This document shows, piece after piece, positions 10,678 to 22,175 of a DNA stretch of 64,000 nucleotides. Under the pieces are notes generated by a model that did not search any database, was not told where the DNA came from, and was given only the letters and a program-made list of their open reading frames with translations. How positions within the stretch are numbered: position 1 is the first letter of the stretch; each line of letters starts with the position of its first letter. The stretch comes from Bidens hawaiensis (lineage: Eukaryota > Streptophyta > Magnoliopsida > Asterales > Asteraceae). A program made the position numbers and the translations under genes. The stretch is from the NCBI GenBank assembly GCA_021521415.1, contig JAIQDT010000168.1, forward strand, positions 1,682,501 to 1,746,500, given 5' to 3'.

Positions 10678-13600
10678 TCAATCCTGACATTCAACTTCCA
10701 TCTCAGCCACAAGCCATTCTTGTTCATCACTAACAACTCTCCAGTTTGTTTCCCAAGCCCTTCCAGAATGAATCTTCTTATCAAAGCATAAATCTATAAC
10801 TTTTTGGAACTGGCTGGATTGCGTCTTGACTTTATCATCATTGCATTGGATCCTATTCGTATGTAATTTCTTTTTGTCTTTCAGTGACCAGTTCTCCAAT
10901 GACATTGGATCATACACTCAGATAACATCATATTTTTTTCTCCACGATCCAAGTAAATGCTTGCTTCACCAGTCAATGCTAAGTAGGACCAACAAAGGAT
11001 ATAGGGATGAAAATCCTGTTCCATTGGGTACAACGGTATCACACATAGCGAATTTGGTCTAGTATAACTCAACATTTTTATCAACTCACCTTCAGGATTT
11101 TTCCGATTTCTTGATTTAAACACCTTAGGTAACTGAGGTGTCCATTTCTTGAAACCACGTTTAGCCTAACTCACCATAAACTTCCAAATATCCTTCACCA
11201 CACCACACTTTGGTTAATACAAAAGGCCATAATGCATACAAATATCATACGTATCGAACAAATGCAAACTTTTCAGCTCCATTAAACTATGGAAGTATTG
11301 TACTTCAAATAGTCTACGAATCCTAATCTTTCAAATTTTACTCAGATAAGCAATACTGAGACACTTCCCCAATGCAACATCTTTTTGTGTTTTCTAATAG
11401 TAATTCACTAGATTTAAGTAGTCTTGTTTAGGGTCAACAACTCGATCTGGAAACCAACCCTACATTTCCATTTCACTAGATTTCTATGGTTGTTTATAAG
11501 GATTTGATTGCATCTCAATTTCTTCATTAAAAAACACGTCAAAAGTATCAAATTCTTCATTTTCACCAACATACTTGACTGCTTCAGGTTGGTCAATAAA
11601 TTCCATATCTTGATTCAATCGGTCTTCATTTATCTCTGATTCAGGGATATCCTTTTCAAAATAAAATGTCAAATCTTCAACAGAAACAACCAACATTTTT
11701 TCTAATTCAGACTTATCAACAAGAATCTCCCTCTTTCTAAATCATCCACAAAATTTGATACACAAAAACTATAAGTAATTAATTCTTCTGATTCCTCCAA
11801 CGGTTTATCAGAAGGTGCATGATCAGATTCAGACTTCTGTTGTGGTTCATCATGTTGAACATTACCACCAACAAAATCAGTCATCTTTTCAGACTCACCA
11901 AATATAGCACCAGCACCTCCTTGAGGTGTATTATCATCATCATCATCTAGATCATCATAATCATCAACTGAATCACCAAATCTAGCTTCTCCTCCTATTA
12001 TTTTTCTTCTTCCTCATCCTTTTTGTTATCTTCAACAATAGGATCAACAGATTTTACAACCATTGGATCACTAACAACTACAAGTTCATTTACATGTACC
12101 ACCATGTCACTAGAACTATCAACTTGCACTGAGGTATCAACCACATCATCAACATTGATATGCTCTTCAATTTTTTACTTTACTTTTTCTGCAGCCTTTT
12201 CAGTTTCATATTCAACACGGAAAGAAGCTTCAGCCATACCAATATCACCACCATATACTCTTTCATATACGGTGTTACTAGCTTTAGCTCTATCAACTTC
12301 TAAGTTAAGTCCGATCCCGAGCTTCTTCTCAATAATAACAAAGTGATTCATATGCTCAATCAACAAATCATCAGCCAACTTTCTTTTTCGTTCACTCTTT
12401 TCCAACCTCTTTTTAATCTCAATATTATCAACCCTTAAACGATCATTCTCTTCAACAAGACTTGTAATTCTCACATCTTGATTCTCGACCTTATCTTTCA
12501 ACAAATCAAATTAAGTTCTTGATGGTCCATTCAACTACAAATAAACATCATAAAATATTCCAAAAGATTGTTGAGATGCTTTAGGATAAGCTTTTGGTGT
12601 ATCTTGGTGCACAGGCTCATCAACATTTGGTGTAGAGCGTGGAATAAAATTCTAAGCTATTGGAGTTTTCATCAGGTTATCAACAACATCACTCAAATTA
12701 ACTTTAAATGCTGGTGTCAATACCGCTTCTACAACCTCATCAGATTTTGTTGGCTCAGGAGTCTTTCAGCTGATATTTCTTTTTCTTGAGCAACTACAAC
12801 ATCCAAATCCTCTGGTTCATCAACCAAAATCGAATCAACTTTAGTCCTTTCAACCATATGTTTGATACATTTCTTCTTTTTCGATCGGCTAGTTTCAGGA
12901 AAATATGTGTCATCAGTATTAAACTTCTTCTTTAAACGCATTTCTTTCATCCTCAACTCACCAAAGAATGAGGGTCAGCCAAAATCTTCCTACGAGTCTC
13001 AAAGTCTGACTCAGTTTCCTCTCCAGCTGGTTCTGTAGTTGGTTCAACAACAACAGGAACAGGAGGTGTTAAAGGTTCAGCTTTAACAACACGTTTTTGT
13101 TTCTTCTTTGTTTTTTGAGAACCTTCTGCCTCATCATTCTCAGCTCTCACATACCACCTACCACCAAAAGGCACATAACTTTGCATACAAATATTTTAGT
13201 TTTCTCGATCAGAATCACTTTCCTCCATCCTCCACCGATTATTCGATGGTGCGATATAATCAGGATTAAGAAGATGACCAAATAAAGCTCGAAACTTGGG
13301 GTATTTCTTCCTTAGATTTATTCTTGTACCACTTGAGGTTAGCACATCCATTTAGTGACATGGGTGTCAATTTCATCTTTTCTCCCATTCTGTTAACATT
13401 TGGAAACTGATGATCAACAATCAGTTGTACAAACCTCGGATACATAAGCCATTAGCTGTCAAAATATAACTGTATATGCTCGAATATAACTTTAGAAAAG
13501 TTATACTTCAGGTTCAAGCATATAGCTGTTATCATGCACATATGATGCCCAAAAAAATGTGCGATCACGTGCACCTTAAACTTGAATGGCCTCTATAAAC

Positions 13601-13975
13601 CAGTTTTCAAAAATCCTTTGTCCAAATCATTCATATATTCCATTTTCAACAGACATCCTTTTACCATCCACTCTCTAGAGTAGTAGTATCAGTAGACTCA
13701 TCTCCAAACTCTAATACATCTCTTAAAACTTGTTCATAAATGATGATCTCTTTCTTCTTTACCACCGACTTGATCCATTCCCCTTCTAATTCCGCGTTCG
13801 TCTATAATTCCTCGACAATCTCTTTGATTATCAACGTGTTTGCTGTAATCGCCTTAAAGATCCTAGATCTTTCATAGAATGGTAATATAACACAGAATGG
13901 TTCCATCTTGTCATCAGATCCGTCCAAGAATGCTTAAATGTTGTGATTAGTTTCAAAATATTTTATCTATACCAC
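10678..13975 (-). pseudogene. Sirevirus-like extra ORF, minus copy (unknown function)
   Basis: Coding starts after a splice acceptor at 13,976. The codon aligned with the + copy's ATG is GTG here, so the start is lost. Segments in order: FLDGSDDKMEPF and SVVKKKEIII (13.9-13.7 kb); FGHLLNPDYIAPSNNRWR (about 13.25 kb); a basic Lys-rich stretch with PLTPPVPVVVEPTTEP (13.1 kb); a coiled coil (12,504-12,175, heptad-like KIENQ/RLRVDN/KKRLEKSERKRK); an acidic stretch with a short Asp run (11.95 kb); FEKDIPESEINE (11.65 kb); QDFHPYILCWSYLALTGEAS (11.0 kb); FQKVIDLCFDKKIHSGRAW (10.8 kb), and a stop at 10,678. Many frameshifts. It is homologous throughout to the + copy at 48,335. No enzyme motif is visible. 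Its place between pol and the 3' LTR is that of Sirevirus env-like ORFs, but I see no membrane segments, so that name is not supported. Confidence 0.6.
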
Positions 13976-14541
13976 CTGCGCATACAAATAAACAAAAATC
14001 ATGTTAGAAATTTTTAAATTTGAAAGTATGTATATCCGTATAAGTGTATGCGTGAGCGTGTAATTGTATACGTGAACGGATAAGTCTTTCAACATGTAAA
14101 TTCAATATAAACGTATAAGATTATACACACGAATAAGTCTCAAACAGATAAGTACGTACAAACGTATAACCATGTATCCGTATAACACTGTATAACACTG
14201 TATCAACGTATAAGTCCAATTCAGTCATAAGGAAAAATGAGCGGATAAGTGTAATAACATTATACGCCGTATAAATTAGTTAAACTTATACGTCGTATAA
14301 GTGTTCATAACACTTATGCGGTCATCCTTTAAATCTAGGTAAACACAAATTCAGACAAATTGGTCAATGAAAACTAAACAATCATGAACAAAAAGGATCG
14401 GTGTGTCATTGAAAACCGTTTTAACATTCAAAATCACTCTTTCTAATGTACCAAATGATGTCGAATGTAGTACAAACGAATGAGTTTCTGTTCATCAACA
14501 TTAAACAACCATAGATCTATAATTAAAGACCAGATTTATAC
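13976..14541 (-). other. 5' intron of the extra ORF (minus copy)
   Basis: The donor on the minus strand is AAAG|GTATAAAT (GT at 14,541-14,540) and the acceptor is TATGCGCAG at 13,976, just before the ORF. Both sites line up with the + copy (47,698-48,334). The intron holds many CGTATAAG-type repeats in both orientations (14,040-14,300). Confidence 0.5.
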
Positions 14542-15540
14542 CTTTACTGATTCAAGTGGTGTGCAGATCAACCATAAGAAACAAAGATTTCAAATATACA
14601 GCGAACCCAAACAAGATATATGGACAATTGATTATAACAATTGACGGTGTGTATGTTATTCTCAGAAACATATAAGTTGAATAAACCAAACTCAACTTAT
14701 AAAAGATATATATAAGAAGCACTTATACGCTGGATAAGTGTTTTGACTTATATGTCGTATAAGTCAGTTAGCCTTATACTATAAGTTAGACACTTATACG
14801 TTGGAACATTCAAATTTTAATTTTGACAAATTTCACACTTTTGATCTCAATCAAGTCCAAATTAATAACCTTGATGAATCCATATGAAATTTTGACCACA
14901 ATTTTGAAACAAATTTAATTTTAAACAACCATTTTCACATTTTCGAACAAGATCAAGTCCAAATTAATGACCTTGAACAATTCATTTGAACTTTAAATCC
15001 CATTTTTGCATATTTTATTCATAAATAACCACTCAATTCAGATTCTCGGATATCCAGACCCGATTAACCATTCACCAAAAACGAAAATAAAATGGAAATG
15101 TAAACTGTTTTTGGTCTATGAATGAAAAGATGTAATCAAAACAAAAAATAAATCAAAATAAGAACCAATTACAAACCTAAAGAAACATATTTTTTGTGAG
15201 TTGAGCAAGGAAACATATTGATCAATCCATTCTTCCATCACGGTTTTATATTTTGGCTTTATTATGTTTGATGTTAAGCCAAGTCATTGGTATTGGTGTC
15301 CACTTAAACTTTTAAAACAATGATTCAGAGATATCAATGATATGATTAGGGTTCAATTAGGCACTGTATATCAGAACATGATTAGATTCTAATCTTAACT
15401 CATGCTTGATTTGATTTTTACCATGTCACCCCAACTTGATTTAAAACCTTAGAACCAACAGATCAAAACATTTAAAAAAATTTATTTGGCAATCATAGCA
15501 ACAGTTTTCCACAGCAAGGCATACCCCCGTTATCAAGCAA
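14542..15540 (-). repeat. conserved upstream region of the extra ORF, inverted copy of 46.7-47.7 kb
   Basis: Read on the minus strand from about 15,540 (TGATAACGGGGGTATGCCTT) it matches + strand 46,704 onward almost base for base for several hundred bases, for example GGGGTGACATGGTAAAAATC and AAGTGGACACCAATACCAAT. It is non-coding. The conservation up to the TATA box and 5' exon suggests this is part of the element and not random filler. Confidence 0.6.
14700..14715 (-). promoter_or_regulatory. TATA-like box upstream of the extra ORF
   Basis: The minus strand reads CTTATATATATC about 165-170 bases before the intron donor. The + copy has TATATATA at 47,533-47,540 at about the same distance (164 bases) from its donor. 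This is consistent with a core promoter driving a spliced transcript of the extra ORF. Confidence 0.45.
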
Positions 15541-16352
15541 TACACTAAGTTTCTTTTACCAATGATGAGTATGCACGATTTCATCTGTCGGCTTGTATAC
15601 ATTGTATCCCCTTGGGTCCGTTTCTTATTGGTATTAAGACTCGCTCAAGGGAGGAACAATGTATGACTAACAACATGTTTTGATCAAGTTAGTAGTGAAA
15701 GTTGTACAAAGTACAAAGTGTTCAAAGTTTAATGACTTTTTAAGGTTCGCTCCTTTTAGCACGATTCCGAAATGAATACCAAGATGATAAACCGCATAAG
15801 ACCTCAATGGCTTAGAAACCTAGTGCATCCCATCAATACATGATTTACGGCCATAAAACCATACACCGTTGAAATGTAGACTGTGTACTAGACGCTTAAA
15901 ACACTTTATTAACACTTTATTTTTGGTGATCTACTGAAACATAAGGGTTGAGTATGACAGGTTATTAATCGTCTACCATCATCACCAACACCTTAGTGCT
16001 AGAATTCTAACCCATCTTTCAGTTTGGCTAGTTAAGTTTAATTCACTTATTCCCTTACTTATTAGTTTTCAAAGCCTACCAATGCACCAACATTAATCAA
16101 AAGACTTTTATACCTCATTTTTACCGGTACTTGGAACAAGATGATCAGTGTAATCATTTTCCTTTCATGCTTAAAAACTCATTTTGAGGAGTATTTTCTA
16201 TTGTTTTTGGATTTTAGACATTTTCAAATGTTTTTGGATTTAAAAATTTTTCAAATGTTTTTGTATTTTTCCCAAACCATATCTCCCCCGAAAATCAAAA
16301 ACCATTTAAAAGAAAAATATTTACAAAGAAATGTGACCTGGTGAACGGTTAC
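15541..16352 (-). other. 3' spacer after copia pol, with short tandem repeats and GGGGGAG tract
   Basis: Non-coding spacer between the end of pol and the extra-ORF upstream region. On the + strand 16,197-16,262 carries about three copies of TTTTCAAATGTTTTTGGA, which create a spurious ORF. The minus strand has TTTTCGGGGGAGATATGG at 16,296-16,279, resembling the multi-copy polypurine tracts described for Sireviruses. Confidence 0.45.
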
Positions 16353-16605
16353 TCAAAGGTCGGAATCCATAACCTCGGGATCACTCACATTCCCACCACC
16401 CATGTTCTTAATACCGTTAAGCCGCAACAAATACAATAATCTGTTTTTATCGAAAGCTTTAGTAAAAAGATCACCTTTATGTTCGTTGGTGTGAATTTTG
16501 TCTACGATAATCTACTTTATTTTTTTAACTATCACGGATGAAGTGATACCGTATGTCAATATGTTTAGTTTTAGAGCGACTTACCGGGTTTTAGCTATGG
16601 ATATA
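16353..16605 (-). pseudogene. copia RNase H, C-terminal part
   Basis: The minus strand has SKTKHIDIRYHFIRDS and then, after a frameshift, GDLFTKAFDKNR and LRLNGIKNM, the normal end of Ty1-copia RNase H, stopping at 16,353. The upstream half lies 20.5 kb away at 37,105-37,357 and ends at a matching point in the domain (after WIQHQVRDYCLKF). The two are one gene split by the array. Confidence 0.75.
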
Positions 16606-16610
16606 CCAGT
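16606..16610. other. target-site duplication, left (CCAGT)
   Basis: Five bases flanking the array LTR end. They match GCAGT at 37,100-37,104, just after the other end, with one mismatch. The position inside a split RNase H gene makes this a credible decayed duplication. Confidence 0.55.
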
Positions 16611-17752
16611 TTTCACACCCCGAAAACTTAACTTAGCAGCGAAAGTCTTAATTAAGACGTTCGAGTGGTGACAGACGCCGATCAGCCATACAATATTTAA
16701 ACTCACGCCATTAATATACACGTTGGACATTTATTATTGAAAACACAATTTTCAAATCATCAGAGTACATATTATTTTAAAACATTATGTCCAACTGTCG
16801 GGATCTAGAATCTCGCATTTTCCCACGTTTTCTTCACGGAGCGTCAAGTTTTCCTTTACCTGAAAACACGTTTAAAATATACGTCAACACAAAGGTTGGT
16901 GAGTTCTCAATAATTTAAAACATCCTTTTCATTAAATTTTCACTTTCTCCATTTTGAAACTATTTTGTCCATACAAAATCAAAATTTATGTTTTACATTG
17001 ACCCCACGGAACCAAGGCCAACTTACACGAAAATTGTTTAAAGATCATATAGTAGCCTCAACGACAAACCAAATGGACACCTTTCGTATTACAACAATAG
17101 TTCTCGAAATATAACATTTTATTCTTCAACATTTGTGATAGTTATAAACTAGCAAGGAATATAAAAAATGTAATGCTACTAAACCTATAATCAATGCATA
17201 CAATAATTCAAAATATGTTCCCCCGACATTTAACCAGCGCGACTGGTCGGTAGGCAGGGCGTCACCCTATAGATCTATCAATATTTCTATGCCTTTTTAC
17301 AATTAATGATTATAAGACTGCCTCAATCCCACAACATTTATTCTAGTCAGCCCGATCAAGTTAATCAACGTCGGTCAAATTTAAAGCCCTTACAATATCA
17401 CAATTGTTAAGATAATAAAATGTGTTTTGACACAAACTTGTTTCCTCCCCGAAAACAATTATAAATTATTTAAAATATTTAAAATAGTGGGGATTTCTGA
17501 GAAACTCACCTTGATTGTTACTGTCGGTTTTCGTTCACGTCTCGTGTCCTATTCATTTAGTATACGTTTTTAATAATTTATTCCCACAATAATCTTAAGT
17601 TGTTCTTTCAACTTAAAACGTTCACACCACTATTTCAGTCTTTCCAAAAAAGTTTAACTTGTTTATTAGTTTTAGTGTTCAATGACCCACTGACTGCTTT
17701 GGTTTGGTTAAGTCCATATTATATATTCACTCAAGCACATATATATATCATA

Positions 17753-17755
17753 AGA

Positions 17756-17788
<33 letters not shown>
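17753..17788. repeat. (CA)n(TA)n microsatellite at the Helitron insertion site
   Basis: A pure CA run of about 12 repeats and then TA repeats end exactly at the Helitron CTAG terminus. Units B and C have a shorter, more degenerate version at the same LTR position. Confidence 0.7.
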
Positions 17789-20230
17789 CTAGTAGAAACG
17801 CACGCGATGCGGCGGGACGTGACAAAAATTTGGTGGCATCAACTCATTACGATATTGATAACCACAAATTTATTTTAATTGTCATCTGTAGAACTTGAAC
17901 CCGAACCCTCCCCACACACACCCAGGTGTTTTTAAAGGTTTTTCCTTATCAATGGACCACCAACCCATTGGTTTTTTGTTACAACATTAACTGCATATCT
18001 TCATTTGCGGCGGAAAACACGCCTCTCTTTTAAATGGAATTAATGACATATCAAAACTCGACAAATTCAATAAAAAAACATATATCAAAGTCGTTAAAGA
18101 ACATAACCGAAAGTAAATGCAGTCTACTTTATCTTCATAATTTTTTGAGCACTTTGCTTTCCCATTCCTGCATGAACTTCAAGTAGGTTATTTTCTTGTG
18201 TAACATTCTTTTCTTCGCATTGTTGGTGTAGGTCTCACATATTGGTTGTTTCACCTGCTCAGTTGAACATAGCTTCAAGATTTACAGTAGTAGAAAAATA
18301 CATATTTTATATTTTAATTAAAAATGATGGTAAAAGAATTGCAAAGATTGAGAAAACACCTGATTTTGTACATTCAGGGCACACATACTTCTAATATTTG
18401 TTTCTTCATTGGGAATGATTTCAACTTCAAGAAACGTCGTGTGTCTACTCTTTTGGTGACGCCAACATCCTTCAGACCAAACATTTCAAATTAGTGAACC
18501 ACAGTAAGCACAAATATTAAACCACTAATTAATTGATTTTGTAGATTCAAATGTAGAATCAAAGTTGTCAGATCAAATGCAAGGGCAAAAGACGAAAATA
18601 CCCTTAACTGAATCAATTATTGTATTTTAAACTTTAATTTGGATATTCACAATTACTTTTACTTGGTGTCCATTTATATTTGTAAACGGCCGTTTATAAT
18701 AATGAATGAACATAAACGAACCCGAGCATGGTCATTTTCTTAACAAACAAACATGAACAAAAAAATCTGTTTGTTTTAAGTGCTAGTGTCAGCCCGCTTC
18801 ATTCATGTATGTTCATTTGTGTCCATTGGTATTCATTTATGTCCGCTAACAAAGTAAATGAACGGACATGAATAAGTTCAACTGCTTAACAAACGAACAC
18901 AAACACGAAATTTTGATCCATAAAGTGTTCATAAACCATTCGTTTGTTCGACAAAAGCGTAACAAACGAACAAAAACAAGGTCTCATTCATTTAGGTTCA
19001 GTTCGTTTTTAACCTTAAATAATAAGGTGATTTATAAATCACCATAATACTTACCTGATAAGAAACAGCAGTTGCGTTAAATCAATAAAAGATGCTAGCC
19101 AACATGAATTGTAACAAAGCTCCAACAAAAGGCCACCGTATCTACACGCAAAAGAACTCTTTAAAAATAATGGAATACTCGAATAATGAAGGTTAGACAG
19201 CCCACTCAGTGAATAAAAAATAAAGTAAATAATTGATAGAAAAATAATTTATAAAAAGTAGAAAAAAATCAGTGATATACAAAATGAATGAATTTATACT
19301 ATTAATGGTGATATAAATGCAAAAAGAAAACAAAAAACCTGTTGTTGAAAGTTTGTAAACCAAAAACGACGCTCAATACCTTTATAAAACATAACCATTT
19401 TACCCATTATAAACTTACATGACCGAATTACGAGAGTTTATGCTAAAAAAAATCTTCCCACGGGATGGGAGGCTAGATTTGGCTCCATTAACTTGATGAA
19501 TGCGCTCATGATTATCTGAAAATGACTTCACTTTCTTTCCTTATAACCTGCTCATTGATGCTGCTTGGCCTACCCTTCACAATTCAATCCTTGGTCACAC
19601 TGTAAGGTGCCAAATACATTACTCTCAATAATATAATAAATTTATCTATAATGGTGAATGCTACATTATTCTATACAACAGTCTTACAAACTTTTTAAAA
19701 AAGGGTAAACGCGCCAGTTGATCCTTTTTAAAACGGTCTATTTTGCTCAAAACATATTTAGACTCGTACGTCACACAACACAACCCAACCCAATTCAAGC
19801 CACCAGTTTGCAACTTACAATCAACTATTGGGTTAATTGTCAAGAATACCCTTTAAGATATATTAACATATATGTAATTTTCCTTTTTTGGTTTATTTAT
19901 TTTATTAACAAAAATGAGTGTTTTGGTCATTTCATTGCACTTAAAATGATATTTGTAATGTTAACGAAGCAACAATTTCAGTTTATGTTAACCACAGTTT
20001 GTTAACAGATTCGTTTAGTCGAATTTGGTTATGCACCGGGGGCGGTTCAGTAAATGTTTGTGGATAGCTTAAAAAGTAAACATGTTAAAACTAATTCACT
20101 ATAAAGATTACAAAAATGAACCTCTACCTGCCAATTAACTAAAACTCCCATCATACTCGGTGTTACATCGTTTTTTACCCTCTCCGTAAAATCAAAACGT
20201 GGATGACGAATAATCTAAATTAACAAACGA

Positions 20231-20311
20231 AAAAATAATAATCATTATTTAGTTTTTGTGTAACAAATAAAAAAGGTGTTTTGACAAAACTAAATAATGA
20301 TTATTATTTTT
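20231..20311. repeat. 25-bp perfect inverted repeat (hairpin)
   Basis: The arm 20,231-20,255 (AAAAATAATAATCATTATTT then AGTTT) is the exact reverse complement of 20,287-20,311, with a 31-base loop. Pairing continues past a one-base bulge. It lies inside the Helitron and could be a small foldback insertion. Confidence 0.7.
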
Positions 20312-20730
20312 CACAAATAATCTTGATTTTAAAATATTTAGGGTAAAAAATAAAAGCTTAATTAAAACTAAAACTCATATTATTATTCAGATATCTTTTC
20401 ACCCTCATACAGTAACCTGAATCTTGAAAAATCAATATTTTATAATAATTCATATAAATGAAAGCTTAATCATACCTACAAGTTGATTTTTCACAAAATA
20501 AATTTCGCAGTTGAGAAGAAAAGCCCTCAATATCAGTTTCTTCCAGCTCATCTTCTACATCCTTTGCTTATACTCGAGTTTCACTAACAAAATTAACAGC
20601 CAAAAATGTGTCACATTCATCATATGTCGCTTATCTTCCAGCACATCTTCTGCAAACGCTTTAACAATGAAAATTTATGTATAAAATAAATAATAATCAT
20701 TTCCAGTAAAGGGTGAACATACACTTTTGT

Positions 20731-20916
20731 TTATCCCAATCTTGTTTCTATCAATGCGTACGAAACCATATTTATTTGCTCTTGAACAACTAAAACATTT
20801 GCCTTTTTGCCTTTCCTCTCTAAGTGAACCACACCAAATCCAACAATCCATCCAAAGTTAAGATATCTTTCACATAAGGAACCTTTTTCACCAGGTTGGA
20901 GATTTAACTCTATAAG
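20731..20916 (-). pseudogene. captured exon of unknown gene
   Basis: The minus strand has an acceptor TTTGTTTTGCAG at 20,917 followed by an open frame of about 60 codons. It starts LIELNLQPGEKGSLCERYL and includes NFGWIVGFGVVHLERKGKK, with a stop at 20,731. I do not recognise the protein. A neighbouring exon-like block (20,651-20,528) has an AG acceptor and a TAG|GTATG donor. Both lie in the Helitron on the SIN3 strand, so they may be later SIN3 exons too decayed to recognise or a second captured gene. Confidence 0.35.
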
Positions 20917-21787
20917 CTGCAAAACAAAGACAAAAACATTTGAAACATATATACGAAATCATATTTCAATTTTTCAAATAATAGTTATATATAATAAGAA
21001 GTATGTGTTAAATGTCTACAAACCTAGCAATTCATGCACAAAATTTTAGGTTTTCATTTACAATATCTAGTAAATTATCTAATTACCCATTATATCTTAT
21101 CAAGCTAGCCCGGTCTGGTGGTGACCAGTGCGGAAATACGTTCATCATATCATTGATACGAAAAACGTAACAGATGATGGTGTGCAGATGCAGCTGCCGG
21201 TGCATTTAGCATAATCTTGTGAATTCGTCAAGAAGATCAGGGCGATCATAAAAAGGTGAAAACCTGTATAAATAAGCTAATAAAATCTAATGCAATGTTA
21301 TATGTTATATATCACCAACAACGTTTTTATATAATCTTACAAAAATCCACCTCATTGTAAACTTCCGTAATATACCCTTATGTTACTTTTTGTACAAGTT
21401 GAAGACGTTTAAAAATGATTTTTAAACTTGATCATGTTTTGAAAGCGCGTCTGCAACTAATGGTTAAAACAGTTATATTAAAGTATTCAAATTTTGTTCT
21501 AAACTTATGTCACCAAATAAGAAAATCAGCACCACCATTTATTTTGTTTGCAAAGCTTATTGCCACTTTGAACTCCAAAGTTATGTTTGGTGGGGTGCCT
21601 CTTCATTCCTAATTAGAGTTATTTAATTGCCTTTAGGCAAGAAAGTATTGAATAACTGTAACCTTTATACAAATCTTTCACCCTTGCGTAGGCACCCAGT
21701 AGCATCAATTATACAATTCAAGTGTAGTGTTCTCAATTAGGTCAAATTAATGTCAATATATCATACTTTCAAATAAAAATAACTTAC

Positions 21788-22175
21788 CTTTGATCTTTGA
21801 AATCTTTCATCACATAAAAAAACATTCCTCTGACTTCCTTCAAATAAGACAACACGCCATTAGTTGCCAGTTTCTGTGCATTGCTACCACCTACACCCAC
21901 CCCAAACTCACCTGCTGCTTCAACTAAATTTATCAAATTGAAAAAAATAAAACCCTAAGTGGATTTAACATCATGAAGTAACTAAGAATATAAAATAATT
22001 TGTTGATACGTTAACATAACAATAATAAAAAAACCAACCCTACATCAAATCAATCGCTAGACATACATGAAGACATAATCCGAGCACAAAATTAAGCAAA
22101 CAAAAGGAGAACTTACGATTCTCCTTGGGAAGAACCAAAAGCCCTCTTGAATTGAGAATTAGTATGACGAAAAAG
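21788..22175 (-). pseudogene. SIN3-like: captured SIN3-like co-repressor fragment (exon 1 end and PAH1 exon)
   Basis: The minus strand has TNSQFKRAFGSSQGES (22,165-22,117) followed by a GTAAGT donor. After an intron comes an acceptor near 21,914 and an exon with GEFGVGVGGSNAQKLATNG, VLSYLKEVRGMFF and VMKDFKDQR, ending at 21,788 with a GTAAGT donor. The FKR.FGSS N-terminus, Gly-rich linker and YLKEV...VMKDFK order are those of plant SIN3-like proteins, whose paired amphipathic helix 1 binds transcription repressors in the nucleus. About eleven residues are missing inside the helix region, so this is a degenerate fragment. The rest of SIN3 is absent. Confidence 0.7.
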
